A stretch of DNA of 64,000 bases from Limisphaerales bacterium (GTDB taxonomy: Bacteria > Verrucomicrobiota > Verrucomicrobiia > Limisphaerales > AAA164-E04), in contig JAMASS010000015.1 in assembly GCA_024761205.1 (NCBI GenBank), positions 1 through 64,000 of the forward strand, given 5' to 3'. Position 1 is the first letter of the stretch. Every line of letters starts with the position of its first letter. Positions 28,422 through 36,409 of this stretch are shown in pieces. A program made the translations under genes and the position numbers. The notes under the pieces were generated by a model that made no database searches, was not told the DNA's origin, and saw nothing but the letters and a program-made list of their open reading frames with translations.

Positions 28422-28462
28422 GGCCGCAGTATGGGGTTGGTCTGGGAAACTTCAAGGACTCC

Positions 28463-28496
28463 AAAAAAAGGCCAGACCCCGGAAAAGGGGTTGGCC
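28463..28496 (-). terminator. Intrinsic terminator after paralogue copy 2
   Basis: GGCCAGACCCC (28470-28480) pairs with GGGGTTGGCC (28487-28496), with one bulge, around a GGAAAA loop. On the minus strand the stem is followed by seven T residues (28469-28463). It lies just after the stop of the 28504 gene and is a copy of the terminator at 29625. Confidence 0.75.
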
Positions 28497-28503
28497 GTTC
28501 GGG

Positions 28504-29583
28504 TCAGTTAACGAGCAGCGGGTCGCCGGGCTTCAGCATGTTTTCATATTTACCGTGCGGGATGATGGGGTGATGTTGGAGCATGACCTCCGCCGGAAGC
28601 TCTTGAAGCAAACGCTCCCGCAGAACTCTTCCCTCTTCTTTTGGAATTAGTGACACACGCTTGCCATCCATCCTTTTTGAAGTCAGCGCGGTCAGCAGGG
28701 AGTCATAGGTACCCGTCGCTTTTGCTTCCCAGGTTATTTGGTAATACTCGGTGGAAGGCGGATCCGTGTTCGGATTGACAGTCATATAACGAGCGGGATA
28801 AAGCGCCTCCGGGTCCTGGCTGTTTGCCCGATGATAATGCACCAAATGCTCAAAGACCTTTCCCCAAACCACAGGGTCTGCTCCTAACCCGGCCTCCAGA
28901 AGCATGCCGTGCATTTTCTCGAACTCCGGCGAGTATATCTCCCGCTGATGATCCTCATACATAGTCGTGAGAAAAACATGGCGGTCAACCATCTGTTGCG
29001 GCTTCTCGGCCCGTCTCTCCGCCTCCTCAAGGCGCTTGTCCATCTCCTCAAGGCGCTTGTCCCTCTCCTCATCCATTGGCCCGTCCCATAACTCATCCAT
29101 ACGCTCCCACATCTCTTCCACTTCCAACTTCAGCCTGTTTTCCATTTCCGGGTCGTAAGTGATTTCTGGATGATGGGTCGGCTCGAAAGGGAAGTTGGCA
29201 ATCCATTCCTGCCGGCTCTCCCAATAGGCCGCTTCCTTGGCTTCTTCTTCCGCTTGGCGTCGTCGTTCTTCGGCATCACGTTCGTCCTGCGCTTTGATTT
29301 GTGCGGCTTCCTCGGGCGTCGGCGGGCGCAAGTCGCCGTTTTCATCGGCAATAAAGTATTCCGGAAAGGCGCTGCCCTGCGTCCGTTGTTTCTGCAACCG
29401 CTGGTAGGCGCTTTCCGAAGGCTCCGACGATTCCGTTGTCTCCGCCCCGGTTGCGGTGGGTGAGGGGGTGGCGGTCTCTTCAAGGGCCGGGCGGGTCTTT
29501 GCAGACGGCCACCCAAAAACAAGCCAGAGGATGATGAGTGTCACACCCGCCAGCCCGGCATAGAAAGAAAGGTTTGTTTTCAT
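28504..29583 (-). CDS. Unknown membrane-anchored coiled-coil protein, tandem paralogue copy 2
   Basis: The 359-residue protein has an N-terminal membrane anchor (YAGLAGVTLIILWLVFGWP), a Thr/Ser/Glu/Pro linker, a charged coiled coil (QIKAQDERDAEERRRQAEEE) with two 7-residue EMDKRLE repeats, and a C-terminal domain ending in MLKPGDPLLVN. It is almost identical to the gene at 29686-30792 except in two patches, near HLVHYHRANSQDP and LTSKRMDGKRVSL. No family is recognised. No ribosome site precedes this ATG: its upstream bases derive from the spacer of the duplication and include a terminator. Expression may therefore be weak unless transcription reads through. Confidence 0.7.
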   Translation of the reverse strand: MKTNLSFYAGLAGVTLIILWLVFGWPSAKTRPALEETATPSPTATGAETTESSEPSESAYQRLQKQRTQGSAFPEYFIADENGDLRPPTPEEAAQIKAQDERDAEERRRQAEEEAKEAAYWESRQEWIANFPFEPTHHPEITYDPEMENRLKLEVEEMWERMDELWDGPMDEERDKRLEEMDKRLEEAERRAEKPQQMVDRHVFLTTMYEDHQREIYSPEFEKMHGMLLEAGLGADPVVWGKVFEHLVHYHRANSQDPEALYPARYMTVNPNTDPPSTEYYQITWEAKATGTYDSLLTALTSKRMDGKRVSLIPKEEGRVLRERLLQELPAEVMLQHHPIIPHGKYENMLKPGDPLLVN

Positions 29584-29624
29584 GGCCGCAGTATGGGGTT
29601 GGTCTGGGAAACTTCAAGGACTCC

Positions 29625-29659
29625 AAAAAAAGGCCAGACCCCGGGAAAAGGGTCTGGCC
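29625..29659 (-). terminator. Intrinsic terminator between the tandem paralogues
   Basis: A perfect 10-base stem, GGCCAGACCC (29632-29641) with GGGTCTGGCC (29650-29659), closes a CGGGAAAA loop. On the minus strand it is followed by seven T residues (29631-29625). It should end transcription after the 29686 gene and so separate it from copy 2. Confidence 0.85.
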
Positions 29660-29685
29660 GTCTGCAAAAACCTTGGCCGTTCGGG

Positions 29686-30792
29686 TCAGTTAACGAGCAG
29701 CGGGTCGCCGGGCTTCAGCATGTTTTCATATTTACCGTGCGGGATGATGGGGTGATGTTGGAGCATGACCTCCGCCGGAAGCTCTTGAAGCAAACGCTCC
29801 CGCAGGACTCTTCCCTCTTCTTTTGGAATTAACCGTGTATCCACTGCATTGCCAGGTATCCTTTTTGAAGTCAGCACGGTCAGCAGGGAGTCATAGGTGG
29901 AAGCCGCTGCTGCTTCCCAGGTTATTTGGTAATACTCGGTGGAAGGCGGATCCGTGTTCGGATTGACAGTCATATAACGAGCGGGATAAAGCGCCTCCGG
30001 ATCGTGACTGTTTTTCTGGTGATAACGCACTAGATGACGGAAAACCTCTCCCCAAACCACAGGGTCTGCCTCTAACCCGGCCTCCAGAAGCATGCCATGC
30101 ATTTTCTCGAACTCCGGCGAGTATATCTCCCGCTGATGATCCTCATACATGGTCGTGAGAAAAACATGGCGGTCAACCATCTGTTGCGGCTTCTCGGCCC
30201 GTCTCTCCGCCTCCTCAAGGCGCTTGTCCATCTCCTCAAGGCGCTTGTCCATCTCCTCAAGGCGCTTGTCCATCTCCTCATCCATTGGCCCGTCCCATAA
30301 CTCATCCATACGCTCCCACATCTCTTCCACTTCCAACTTCAGCCTGTTTTCCATTTCCGGGTCGTAAGTGATTTCTGGATGATGGGTCGGCTCGAAAGGG
30401 AAGTTGGCAATCCATTCCTGCCGGCTCTCCCAATAGGCCGCTTCCTTGGCTTCCTGTTCCGCTTGGCGTCGTCGTTCTTCGGCATCACGTTCGTCCTGCG
30501 CTTTGATTTGTGCGGCTTCCTCGGGCGTCGGCGGGCGCAAGTCGCCGTTTTCATCGGCAACAAAGTATTCCGGAAAGGCGCTGCCCTGCGTCCGTTGTTT
30601 CTGCAACCGCTGGTAGGCGCTTTCCGAAGGCTCCGACGATTCCGTTGTCTCCGCCCCGGTTGCGGCGGGTGAGGGGGTGGCGGTCTCTTCAAGGGCCGGG
30701 CGGGTCTTTGCAGACGGCCACCCGAAAACAAGCCAGAGGATGATGAACGCCCCGCCCGCCAGCCCGGCATAGACGTAAAGGTTTGTTTTCAT
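29686..30792 (-). CDS. Unknown membrane-anchored coiled-coil protein, tandem paralogue copy 1
   Basis: The 368-residue protein has the same plan as copy 2: membrane anchor (YAGLAGGAFIILWLVFGWP), a Pro/Thr/Ser/Glu linker, a charged coiled coil and a C-terminal domain with YYQITWEAAAASTYDSLL. The coiled coil has three full copies of a 21-base repeat (30211-30273) against two in copy 2. GGAAAGAACACC before ATG 30792 is a good ribosome site, and the gene follows the 30815 gene by only 22 bases, so the two are likely co-transcribed. A perfect terminator follows. The function is unknown. The anchor followed by a long charged helix suggests a periplasmic or cytoplasmic-face protein bound to the inner membrane. 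Confidence 0.75.
   Translation of the reverse strand: MKTNLYVYAGLAGGAFIILWLVFGWPSAKTRPALEETATPSPAATGAETTESSEPSESAYQRLQKQRTQGSAFPEYFVADENGDLRPPTPEEAAQIKAQDERDAEERRRQAEQEAKEAAYWESRQEWIANFPFEPTHHPEITYDPEMENRLKLEVEEMWERMDELWDGPMDEEMDKRLEEMDKRLEEMDKRLEEAERRAEKPQQMVDRHVFLTTMYEDHQREIYSPEFEKMHGMLLEAGLEADPVVWGEVFRHLVRYHQKNSHDPEALYPARYMTVNPNTDPPSTEYYQITWEAAAASTYDSLLTVLTSKRIPGNAVDTRLIPKEEGRVLRERLLQELPAEVMLQHHPIIPHGKYENMLKPGDPLLVN
30211..30273. repeat. Three 21-base tandem repeats in coding sequence
   Basis: The unit CTCCTCAAGGCGCTTGTCCA(T) occurs three times here and twice (one base changed) at 29023-29064. On the minus strand it codes for the heptad MDKRLEE, so copy-number change alters coiled-coil length without a frameshift. 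Confidence 0.9.
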
Positions 30793-30814
30793 GGTGTTCT
30801 TTCCGTTTTGAGTG

Positions 30815-31954
30815 TTATTGCGTTGCTTGATAGGTCTTCCGCTGCTTCACGACAAGCTTTGGTTTTCTTTTCTGACATTCCGGGGCAAGCACAACAGACG
30901 GGACAAGCATAGAATACCTCCTACCACCGTCAAAACCTGAAACCCGAACCCAAACCACTCTTCGATTGTGCAGCTGCAACCACCCGTGGCCGCAGGTTGG
31001 TTCTCCGGTATCCTCTTCCACCCAGCGAACCACATTGCCTCTGACGGTACGGGTACTGGACAGCAGCATTTCGTTCCGTCCAACAAGGTTGTGGGTGCTT
31101 GAGGAGGTTCGATGACAGGGCATCTGAAAAAATTTTTCACGGTACTTTGTTTTTCCGTAGTTGATTCCGTCCCCCTGATAACCCAGGTCTTGGCCCACTA
31201 CCCACTCCAATTTGACGGTGTAGGTGTCCGGGTCCCGGAGTTTGGGATGCGCCCCCGGAGTCTCGTCGTATTTGGACTCAACTTCAAATGCCCCCACGTT
31301 CCAAATCTCTCTTCTGTCCGTCATCAGTATGCCGAGGTTCAGTTCATCATTGCGGTGATATTCCCGCAATCCGGCAATGGCTTCCTGAGCGTTGAAAGGC
31401 TTGGCCCTTGTGCCGTACCAAGTGTTGACCATGAGAGGCCCAAAGCTGTCATTAATCTCGTATGTTTTCATCCATCCCATCACACGTGCCATGTAAAACG
31501 GCGACGTGTGGTCATTGTTTCTTGTTGCCAATTCAGGAGTCATTTCATGCGGTTGGCTGAAATACGCGTTCATTGGCAGAAGATTGCCATTCAGGTCCAC
31601 GCTGTCATTGGGAAACCCTGCACCGTGCTTGAGTCTTTCGCTTATTCTCCAGTAACCATGCAGCCACCAGGGGCCGTCGGGATGCGCGTTGCTGTTGTGC
31701 TGACGCGGGTCGGGGTTTTTCGCCAACCAGGCGTCCAGGGCCTGCCCGGCGGCCAGTTCGATGATGATGGCGAGGACGGTCTCCTTCGTGAGCAACTTCG
31801 AGAGGGCCGCCGTTACCGGTATTGCAGCGCGGGTGGTCATCGGCAGCAGGGCTATTGCGACTGTCAGGACCGCCAAGATCAGCAGTTTGTTCAGGGTTGG
31901 CTTCGCTTGCCGGGCAAGCGCTGCCAGCAATTGGATAACGGAGAATTTTTTCAT
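30815..31954 (-). CDS. Unknown exported protein, first gene of cassette
   Basis: I start the gene at ATG 31954, which opens MKKFSVIQLLAALARQ and then a hydrophobic export signal (LLILAVLTVAIALLPMTTRA). The 50 residues upstream in the same frame are read through the folded element and are unlikely to be coding. The mature part (about 320 residues) is rich in Trp, His and Asn, with WWLHGYWRISERLKHGAGF, SPFYMARVMGW and CGHGWLQLHNRRVVWVRVSG, and has a basic C-terminus. No known family is evident. It precedes the two membrane-anchored paralogues by 22 bases and is preceded by palindromes at 31977-32038. Confidence 0.7.
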   Translation of the reverse strand: MKKFSVIQLLAALARQAKPTLNKLLILAVLTVAIALLPMTTRAAIPVTAALSKLLTKETVLAIIIELAAGQALDAWLAKNPDPRQHNSNAHPDGPWWLHGYWRISERLKHGAGFPNDSVDLNGNLLPMNAYFSQPHEMTPELATRNNDHTSPFYMARVMGWMKTYEINDSFGPLMVNTWYGTRAKPFNAQEAIAGLREYHRNDELNLGILMTDRREIWNVGAFEVESKYDETPGAHPKLRDPDTYTVKLEWVVGQDLGYQGDGINYGKTKYREKFFQMPCHRTSSSTHNLVGRNEMLLSSTRTVRGNVVRWVEEDTGEPTCGHGWLQLHNRRVVWVRVSGFDGGRRYSMLVPSVVLAPECQKRKPKLVVKQRKTYQATQ

Positions 31955-31976
31955 GTCGCGTTTCAGCTGTGATGTG

Positions 31977-32038
31977 TCTGCTAATGTGTTAGTAATCTCC
32001 GACGCAACACGTCGGGACGTTGATAACACTTTAGCAGA
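31977..32038. repeat. 62-base palindrome upstream of the cassette (attC-like shape)
   Basis: TCTGCTAATGTGTTA (31977-31991) pairs with TAACACTTTAGCAGA (32024-32038) with one mismatch. Inside, CCGACG (31999-32004) pairs with CGTCGG (32010-32015). GCTAAAGTGTTATC at 32152-32165 is a third, inverted copy of the outer arm (GATAACACTTTAGC, 32022-32035). The two-stem shape recalls integron attC sites or a REP-type element, but the core GTTRRRY consensus is not clearly met and no integrase is present. Confidence 0.65.
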
Positions 32039-32056
32039 TGAATGCAGGAAGTACCC

Positions 32057-32260
32057 GCCTGTTCGCCTGAACACCGGGGAAGTTGTACGGCTTCCCCGGC
32101 GCATGGATTCAGACTGTTGTATTCAGCAGGCGACCCGACCTCGAGACGACAGCTAAAGTGTTATCGGGAGCAATTACGTCAGAAGCCAAAGTCGGTGTCA
32201 ACGGCAAATCGGGATTTTTTCGATTTTTTTGCGTGGCCGGGAGACGGTCAAAAATAGCCA
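32057..32260. repeat. Folded dispersed element, copy B
   Basis: This stretch shares its 22-base core (32057-32078), the CTGTTGTATTCAG motif and a far end (GACGGTCAAAAATAGCCATTC) with 11680-11905. Here the core is followed by a strong hairpin, CCGGGGAAG with CTTCCCCGG, and the outer CGCCTG pairs with CAGGCG. It lies between the end of the oxidoreductase gene (32347) and the start of the cassette gene (31954), partly inside the palindrome set. Confidence 0.65.
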
Positions 32261-32346
32261 TTCCCCGGTGTTGTTGCGGTTCGGTATGGGATGGCGAGAC
32301 GGCGGGCAACCGCAGCATTTCTGCCGCTGCGGACCAAAGTCCGCGC

Positions 32347-33450
32347 TCAGAGGGAAACCGGCTTTCCGCCGTCTCGGGCGGATTCCAAACAGGCCATCAT
32401 GACCTTTTGCGTTTTCAAGGTGATCATGCCCCACTGCGGGTCGGTTTTTCCGCTGAGAACCAAGTCTCCAAAGTTCCGAAATAACCCCGTCTCCTGCGCC
32501 GTCGGATGACTGCTGCTGTATTCCTGTGTGATGACGCGTCGTTCACGTCGCTCCATGTTGAAATCGCAGATGTGTTGATTGCCGGTCAACTTGGTGATGG
32601 TGAAACCGACTTCGCTGCCATAGCAAGGCACGACGAAATCATCTAAGTGAATATTGCCCTCGGCGCCGCAAAGATTGGCCCACTGCTGGTTGGCAGTCAC
32701 AAAGGAACAGTAGAAACTGGCGGACACATCGTTCGCGAAGAACATCTCGCCGGAAAACTCGGTCGGCACCTTGTCGGGGCTATCCGGGTGAGCAGCCCTT
32801 TGCAGCATGTTTCCAGTGGCCGTCGTGGGCATTTCATAGTTCATGACCCAGAGGTTGAAGCGGATGTTGTACCATCCCAAATCACCCAAACATCCTAAAG
32901 GCTCCAAGTCGCTGTGCATGCGAATGTTACCCGCAAGAAATTCTTCAGGCGCGCAGAAGCTGAATTGTGAGGTGATGCGCCGGAGTCGTCCGAGGCTCGC
33001 GCCGTCGTCGATCGCCCGCCGAAGATCAGCCAACCGACCGCAGTGCATGAACATGACGCCATCCATGAATTGGACTCCCTCAGCCCGACAGGCTGCGAGA
33101 ATCTCCTCGACCTCAGCGACGTTGATGCCGCAGGGTTTTTCACAAAGGATGTGTTTACCGGCTTGGGCGGCCTTGATCACCCATTCCTTACGAATGCCCG
33201 TCGGCAGCGGAAGATAGACCGCATCAATATCGTCCCGTGTAAGGAGAGCGTCATATCCTTCAACGGCCTCGGGGCGTGAAGGAAACGGTACGTGAGCCGA
33301 GCATTTGTCGATCCAGGCATCCGCCTTGGATTTATTGCGGCTGGCGACTGCGACAATCTCGCCGTTCCCAGACAGGGCTACGGATTGCCAGTTCTTCATC
33401 CCAATCCAAGCAGTGCTCAGAAAGCCCCAACGACACTTTTTTTCGCTCAT
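32347..33450 (-). CDS. Gfo/Idh/MocA-family NAD(P)-dependent oxidoreductase
   Basis: This 367-residue cytoplasmic enzyme starts with a Rossmann fold (RWGFLSTAWIGMKNWQSVAL) and has the family's EKPCG motif at about 104-108, where Lys acts in hydride transfer. The C-terminal alpha/beta domain contains DLGWYNIRFNLW. Such enzymes oxidise or reduce sugars and inositols; several act on dehydrogenated pseudo-sugars in polysaccharide breakdown. The length is typical. Variation from the usual GxGxxG (here GFLSTAWIG) is common in this subfamily. No substrate can be given. Upstream lies a ceramidase pseudogene, so no operon partner remains. Confidence 0.92.
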   Translation of the reverse strand: MSEKKCRWGFLSTAWIGMKNWQSVALSGNGEIVAVASRNKSKADAWIDKCSAHVPFPSRPEAVEGYDALLTRDDIDAVYLPLPTGIRKEWVIKAAQAGKHILCEKPCGINVAEVEEILAACRAEGVQFMDGVMFMHCGRLADLRRAIDDGASLGRLRRITSQFSFCAPEEFLAGNIRMHSDLEPLGCLGDLGWYNIRFNLWVMNYEMPTTATGNMLQRAAHPDSPDKVPTEFSGEMFFANDVSASFYCSFVTANQQWANLCGAEGNIHLDDFVVPCYGSEVGFTITKLTGNQHICDFNMERRERRVITQEYSSSHPTAQETGLFRNFGDLVLSGKTDPQWGMITLKTQKVMMACLESARDGGKPVSL

Positions 33451-33639
33451 AATGCTAGGTCAATCAACGTTGAGCGAATGTTTCCGAGTCCAAGAATTTT
33501 GGCAAGAATTTTGGCTACTTACGTCATGCACGGGTCCGGTTTTACCGGCCCTTCGTTGTTGGTTTCTCTACCGTTTGTCGCTAAGCCATCCCCCGTCGTC
33601 GTCGTGTCGATCAATCCCCATTTACATGCCCCGCACCAA

Positions 33640-34160
33640 GTCAGTTTTTCAATCGCCTCTGCCATTCGAACCGTTGCGCGATACCACGATGAAGCAGCCG
33701 CTCGCTCAGCACCCCATCCACGAGCAAACGCCCCAACGTCTCCACCATCTCGAAGTCGGCCACCCGATCATTGTAGTCTTGAGCCATGACCGCGGATTGA
33801 TATCACCAGTACCGCCCTGAATGAAGAAGCCCATTACCGAGCCACCGATCGCCGCTTCAATTCGGTTCTGCATTACCCCCGGAAAACCTGCCGAGATTTT
33901 CCGATTCCTTGGCCCCGATACCACGGGATGGCGCGCGTGATTTACCAAAACCACAGGCTACAGCAAGTCAGTAATCCGCAACACCATTAGCGGTAGGATT
34001 GATCAGCCCGTAAGGAATGCGTTCCGGATTGTTGAAATGAAGCGAGCGCAAATTTGCCGGACTATCGGGCCAAGCGATTCTATCCTAATGGAACTCACCG
34101 ACACGGCAGAACTCATCACCGGAAACAATTTGGTTTGAGCTTCTTTGATGGCGGCCAACG
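33640..34160 (-). pseudogene. Neutral/alkaline ceramidase-like protein, fragmented
   Basis: The frame 33954-33706 reads VLVNHARHPVVSGPRNRKIS, then FPGVMQNRIEAAIGGSVMGF and QGGTGDINP. This matches the conserved NxxxHPV and GxAGDxNP blocks of neutral ceramidase-type hydrolases found in PVC bacteria. Pieces upstream (SPANLRSLHFNNPERIPYG) and downstream (VADFEMVETLGRLLVDG) lie in other frames. The N-terminal half and the active-site serine region are not found. It is a remnant of a secreted hydrolase. Confidence 0.7.
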
Positions 34161-34402
34161 TTCACCTCCTAATCATCTCTCACCTCGGAGACTCAGCCGA
34201 CGGAAAATCCTTCTCGCATAGATTAAGCCCGGCATAGTAACCTTAACCCAAAGCGCCATCCCATGCACAACGTCGAACCTAACTGCCCAAGCAGACTGCG
34301 GCTCCACAAGAGAAAGGAAGATCTTCGCGCCTCAGTAACGATGCACGGGAATGATCCATTCCTTCACGGACCCTACGGCCGCACGGCTTTGCGTAGTAGA
34401 GC

Positions 34403-34621
34403 TCAGAGACGGAACTCCACAGCGCGCTTCGCCTCCCAGCGTTCCTGCGCCGTGGGAATTCCCTGAGGAAACCACTGCCGAAGTGCATGACTTCGCTCCA
34501 TCATCTGCTCGATCGACCCGCCCCCCGGCATCACCCGGAGACCTTCGCAGTTCGGAAGGTCAATCTCTTTCGCTCCGATTGATGACTCAACATTCTCGCA
34601 AGATTCGAAGGAACGTGTCAT
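34403..34621 (-). CDS. Small partner protein of nucleotidyltransferase
   Basis: This 72-residue protein starts MTRSFESCENVESSIGAKEI and contains MPGGGSIEQMMERSHALRQW and FPQGIPTAQERWEAKRAVEF. Short genes of this type (a GGG turn, then an FP..P.TxEER helix and a VEF end) are commonly found directly after DUF6036-like nucleotidyltransferase genes (recalled pattern). It overlaps that gene by 35 bases on the same strand, so the two are co-translated. The function is unknown. A two-component toxin-antitoxin arrangement is possible but not shown. Confidence 0.65.
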   Translation of the reverse strand: MTRSFESCENVESSIGAKEIDLPNCEGLRVMPGGGSIEQMMERSHALRQWFPQGIPTAQERWEAKRAVEFRL

Positions 34622-35120
34622 AGATTTCCTGATTTCCGTGTTTCAAAAACAACCGCTGATACCGCTCACTAGTGATATCAAGTCGATTCCGGCGAATTAA
34701 CATCTCGACATCATCCGCATCTTTGGAAAACCGATGTGGAATAGAGAGGTTGAGCGCATGAAGCTTCAAGGCCAAAAGATGATCCAACGATGGCACTCTT
34801 GATCTCACTGTCCCAAACACCTTTTCTTGGGAACCGTCCCACATCGACGCAAACGTCTCCGGCTGGACAAACATCAAGTCTAGTCCGCCGTGCTCGTCGT
34901 CAAAAATAAACTGGGCAAAGACATCATTGCTCGACCTGAGTTGGAGCCCACTAGATCCGGCCCGTTCCAGCCACTGCGCTCTCAACTCGGCATCAACCAA
35001 AAAATCGACATCAAACGTCACCCGCACATGACCATGAGCCGCCACCGCATAGCCACCGATGACAAGAAATCGAAGGCCCGGTTCGTCATTTGCCATCCGA
35101 ACATAGTCAGCCAAATCCAT
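34587..35120 (-). CDS. Nucleotidyltransferase-fold protein (DUF6036-like)
   Basis: From ATG 35120 (MDLADYVRMANDEPGLRFLV) the 177-residue protein shows the minimal nucleotidyltransferase signature: IGGYAVAAHGHVRVTFDVDF, with GG and the Asp pair (DxD) that would bind metal and NTP, and a later DLMF strand. The open frame continues upstream to 35306, but those 62 residues look unlike the family and cross into the alcohol dehydrogenase gene's end, so I use the internal start. Related proteins act as toxins (AbiEii or MenA types) or unknown NMP transferases. Together with the overlapping 72-residue gene it forms a small two-gene unit. Confidence 0.75.
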   Translation of the reverse strand: MDLADYVRMANDEPGLRFLVIGGYAVAAHGHVRVTFDVDFLVDAELRAQWLERAGSSGLQLRSSNDVFAQFIFDDEHGGLDLMFVQPETFASMWDGSQEKVFGTVRSRVPSLDHLLALKLHALNLSIPHRFSKDADDVEMLIRRNRLDITSERYQRLFLKHGNQEIYDTFLRILREC

Positions 35121-35295
35121 CGGACTCAAGATTGCCTGCCCCCCGGCGGGTTTCAAGGATGAGAACCTTTCCAGGAATGAACTTGGATGCCAAAACCTGG
35201 AACCGGCCCTCCCAGAATCCAGAACTTCGGGGTCTTGTCGGTAGTCAAACTTTGGTTGCAGCTCCGCCGCGCCAAGTCCGCGCATGAGAGTTTCC

Positions 35296-36327
35296 CTAAA
35301 GATCAATGACGATCTTCAACGATTGAAGCTCACCCTTCGCCAATCGCGTCATTGTCGCCGGCGTTTCTTCCAACGAACAATGCCCATCAATGAAGGCTGT
35401 CAGTTTGTCTTGAATGTTGGGAACGATCTTCAACGCATCTCCAAACGCTCGGCGATCAAAGCCATAAGTTCCCACAAAGGTAATCTCCTGACTCACAACA
35501 TCCTGCAGCGGCAAACTCACTTCCTTGGCGAGGTTGCCGATCAACAGCACCGCTCCCCCTGGCCTCACTGAAGCCCAACACTGTTCAAACGACGAACGAT
35601 TGCCCACGGCATCCACGACCAAATCGGGTTTGCCGCCCAAAACCTGCTCTACTCGCCCGGCCACAGACTGCACCCCATCTGACGGCTCTACCAGCACTGG
35701 CTTGGCGCCAAATGACTCGCCCCGATCTAGCTTCTCTTGAATGGTGTCAAGGATGGCGACATCAGCGGCACCGGCCTCCTTAGCCACCAGAATGCTGGAC
35801 AGCCCAATCGTTCCTGAACCCACAATTGCCACGCGCTCGGCATTAATCCTCTTTTCTTCCAGGCGCTGGAATCCATGCGTCACAACGGCAACCGGCTCCA
35901 CCAAAACACCCACTTCCGGTTTCACCCCTGCGGGAACGGCCAGAGCACTTTCGGCGGGCAACGTCAAATAATCCGCCATGGCACCGCGTTTTGCCAGATT
36001 CACGCCGATGACTTTCTTGGCCAAAAAGCTGGGATCGCCCTCCTCAGGAGTCGGCGCCGTTTCAGCAATGATATTATAGACCGTCACCAAATCGCCCACT
36101 TTCGGTGTCGTGACCCCCTCGCCGACCGCTTCCACCTCACCAACAGCCTCATGCCCCATCACCATACCAGGCGCCCGCCGTCCACTCTCCCCAGTAAATC
36201 CATGGACATCGCTCCCACAAATCCCAACGATCTTCATCTTTACCAAAACCTCACCCGACCCCGGTTGAGGTTGCGGCAGGTCTTCCAAGGTCATGTTCCA
36301 AGGACCATTGTATACGAGAGATCTCAT
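35296..36327 (-). CDS. Zinc-type medium-chain alcohol/polyol dehydrogenase lacking structural-zinc cysteines
   Basis: This 343-residue cytoplasmic enzyme belongs to the medium-chain dehydrogenase family and would oxidise a sugar alcohol or similar alcohol with NAD(P). Catalytic zinc ligands are present: Cys37 (GICGSDVHG), His59-Glu60 (MGHEAVGE) and Glu144 (VEPVAVV). The NAD site reads VAIVGSGTIGLSS. The lobe that normally carries four Cys for the structural zinc reads NIIAETAPTPEEGDPSFLAK and has none of them; close relatives have CGxCxxC at this place. Loss of structural zinc is known in some family members, so activity is not excluded. No partner gene is adjacent upstream. Confidence 0.92.
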   Translation of the reverse strand: MRSLVYNGPWNMTLEDLPQPQPGSGEVLVKMKIVGICGSDVHGFTGESGRRAPGMVMGHEAVGEVEAVGEGVTTPKVGDLVTVYNIIAETAPTPEEGDPSFLAKKVIGVNLAKRGAMADYLTLPAESALAVPAGVKPEVGVLVEPVAVVTHGFQRLEEKRINAERVAIVGSGTIGLSSILVAKEAGAADVAILDTIQEKLDRGESFGAKPVLVEPSDGVQSVAGRVEQVLGGKPDLVVDAVGNRSSFEQCWASVRPGGAVLLIGNLAKEVSLPLQDVVSQEITFVGTYGFDRRAFGDALKIVPNIQDKLTAFIDGHCSLEETPATMTRLAKGELQSLKIVIDL

Positions 36328-36409
36328 TAGTAGCTGTTATTCTTGTGTACTTTAAAAAGCAGTGATCGTAGGGATTCTCGATGCGTTGACAATGAGGGAT
36401 TTGAATCAT

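Noticed and set aside
28504-30792. Diversity-generating retroelement acting on the tandem paralogues
   Set aside because: Variable patches are not limited to adenine changes, and no reverse transcriptase or template repeat is seen in the window.
31955-32104. N-terminal extension of the unknown cassette protein to 32104
   Set aside because: It runs through palindromes and a repeat core; the signal peptide begins at 31954.
31977-32260. Genuine integron cassette array
   Set aside because: No integrase gene, only one or two sites, and the GTTRRRY core is not clear; kept as an attC-like shape only.
35121-35306. Longer nucleotidyltransferase starting at 35306
   Set aside because: The extra residues are unlike the family and overlap the dehydrogenase gene; ATG 35120 fits the family start.
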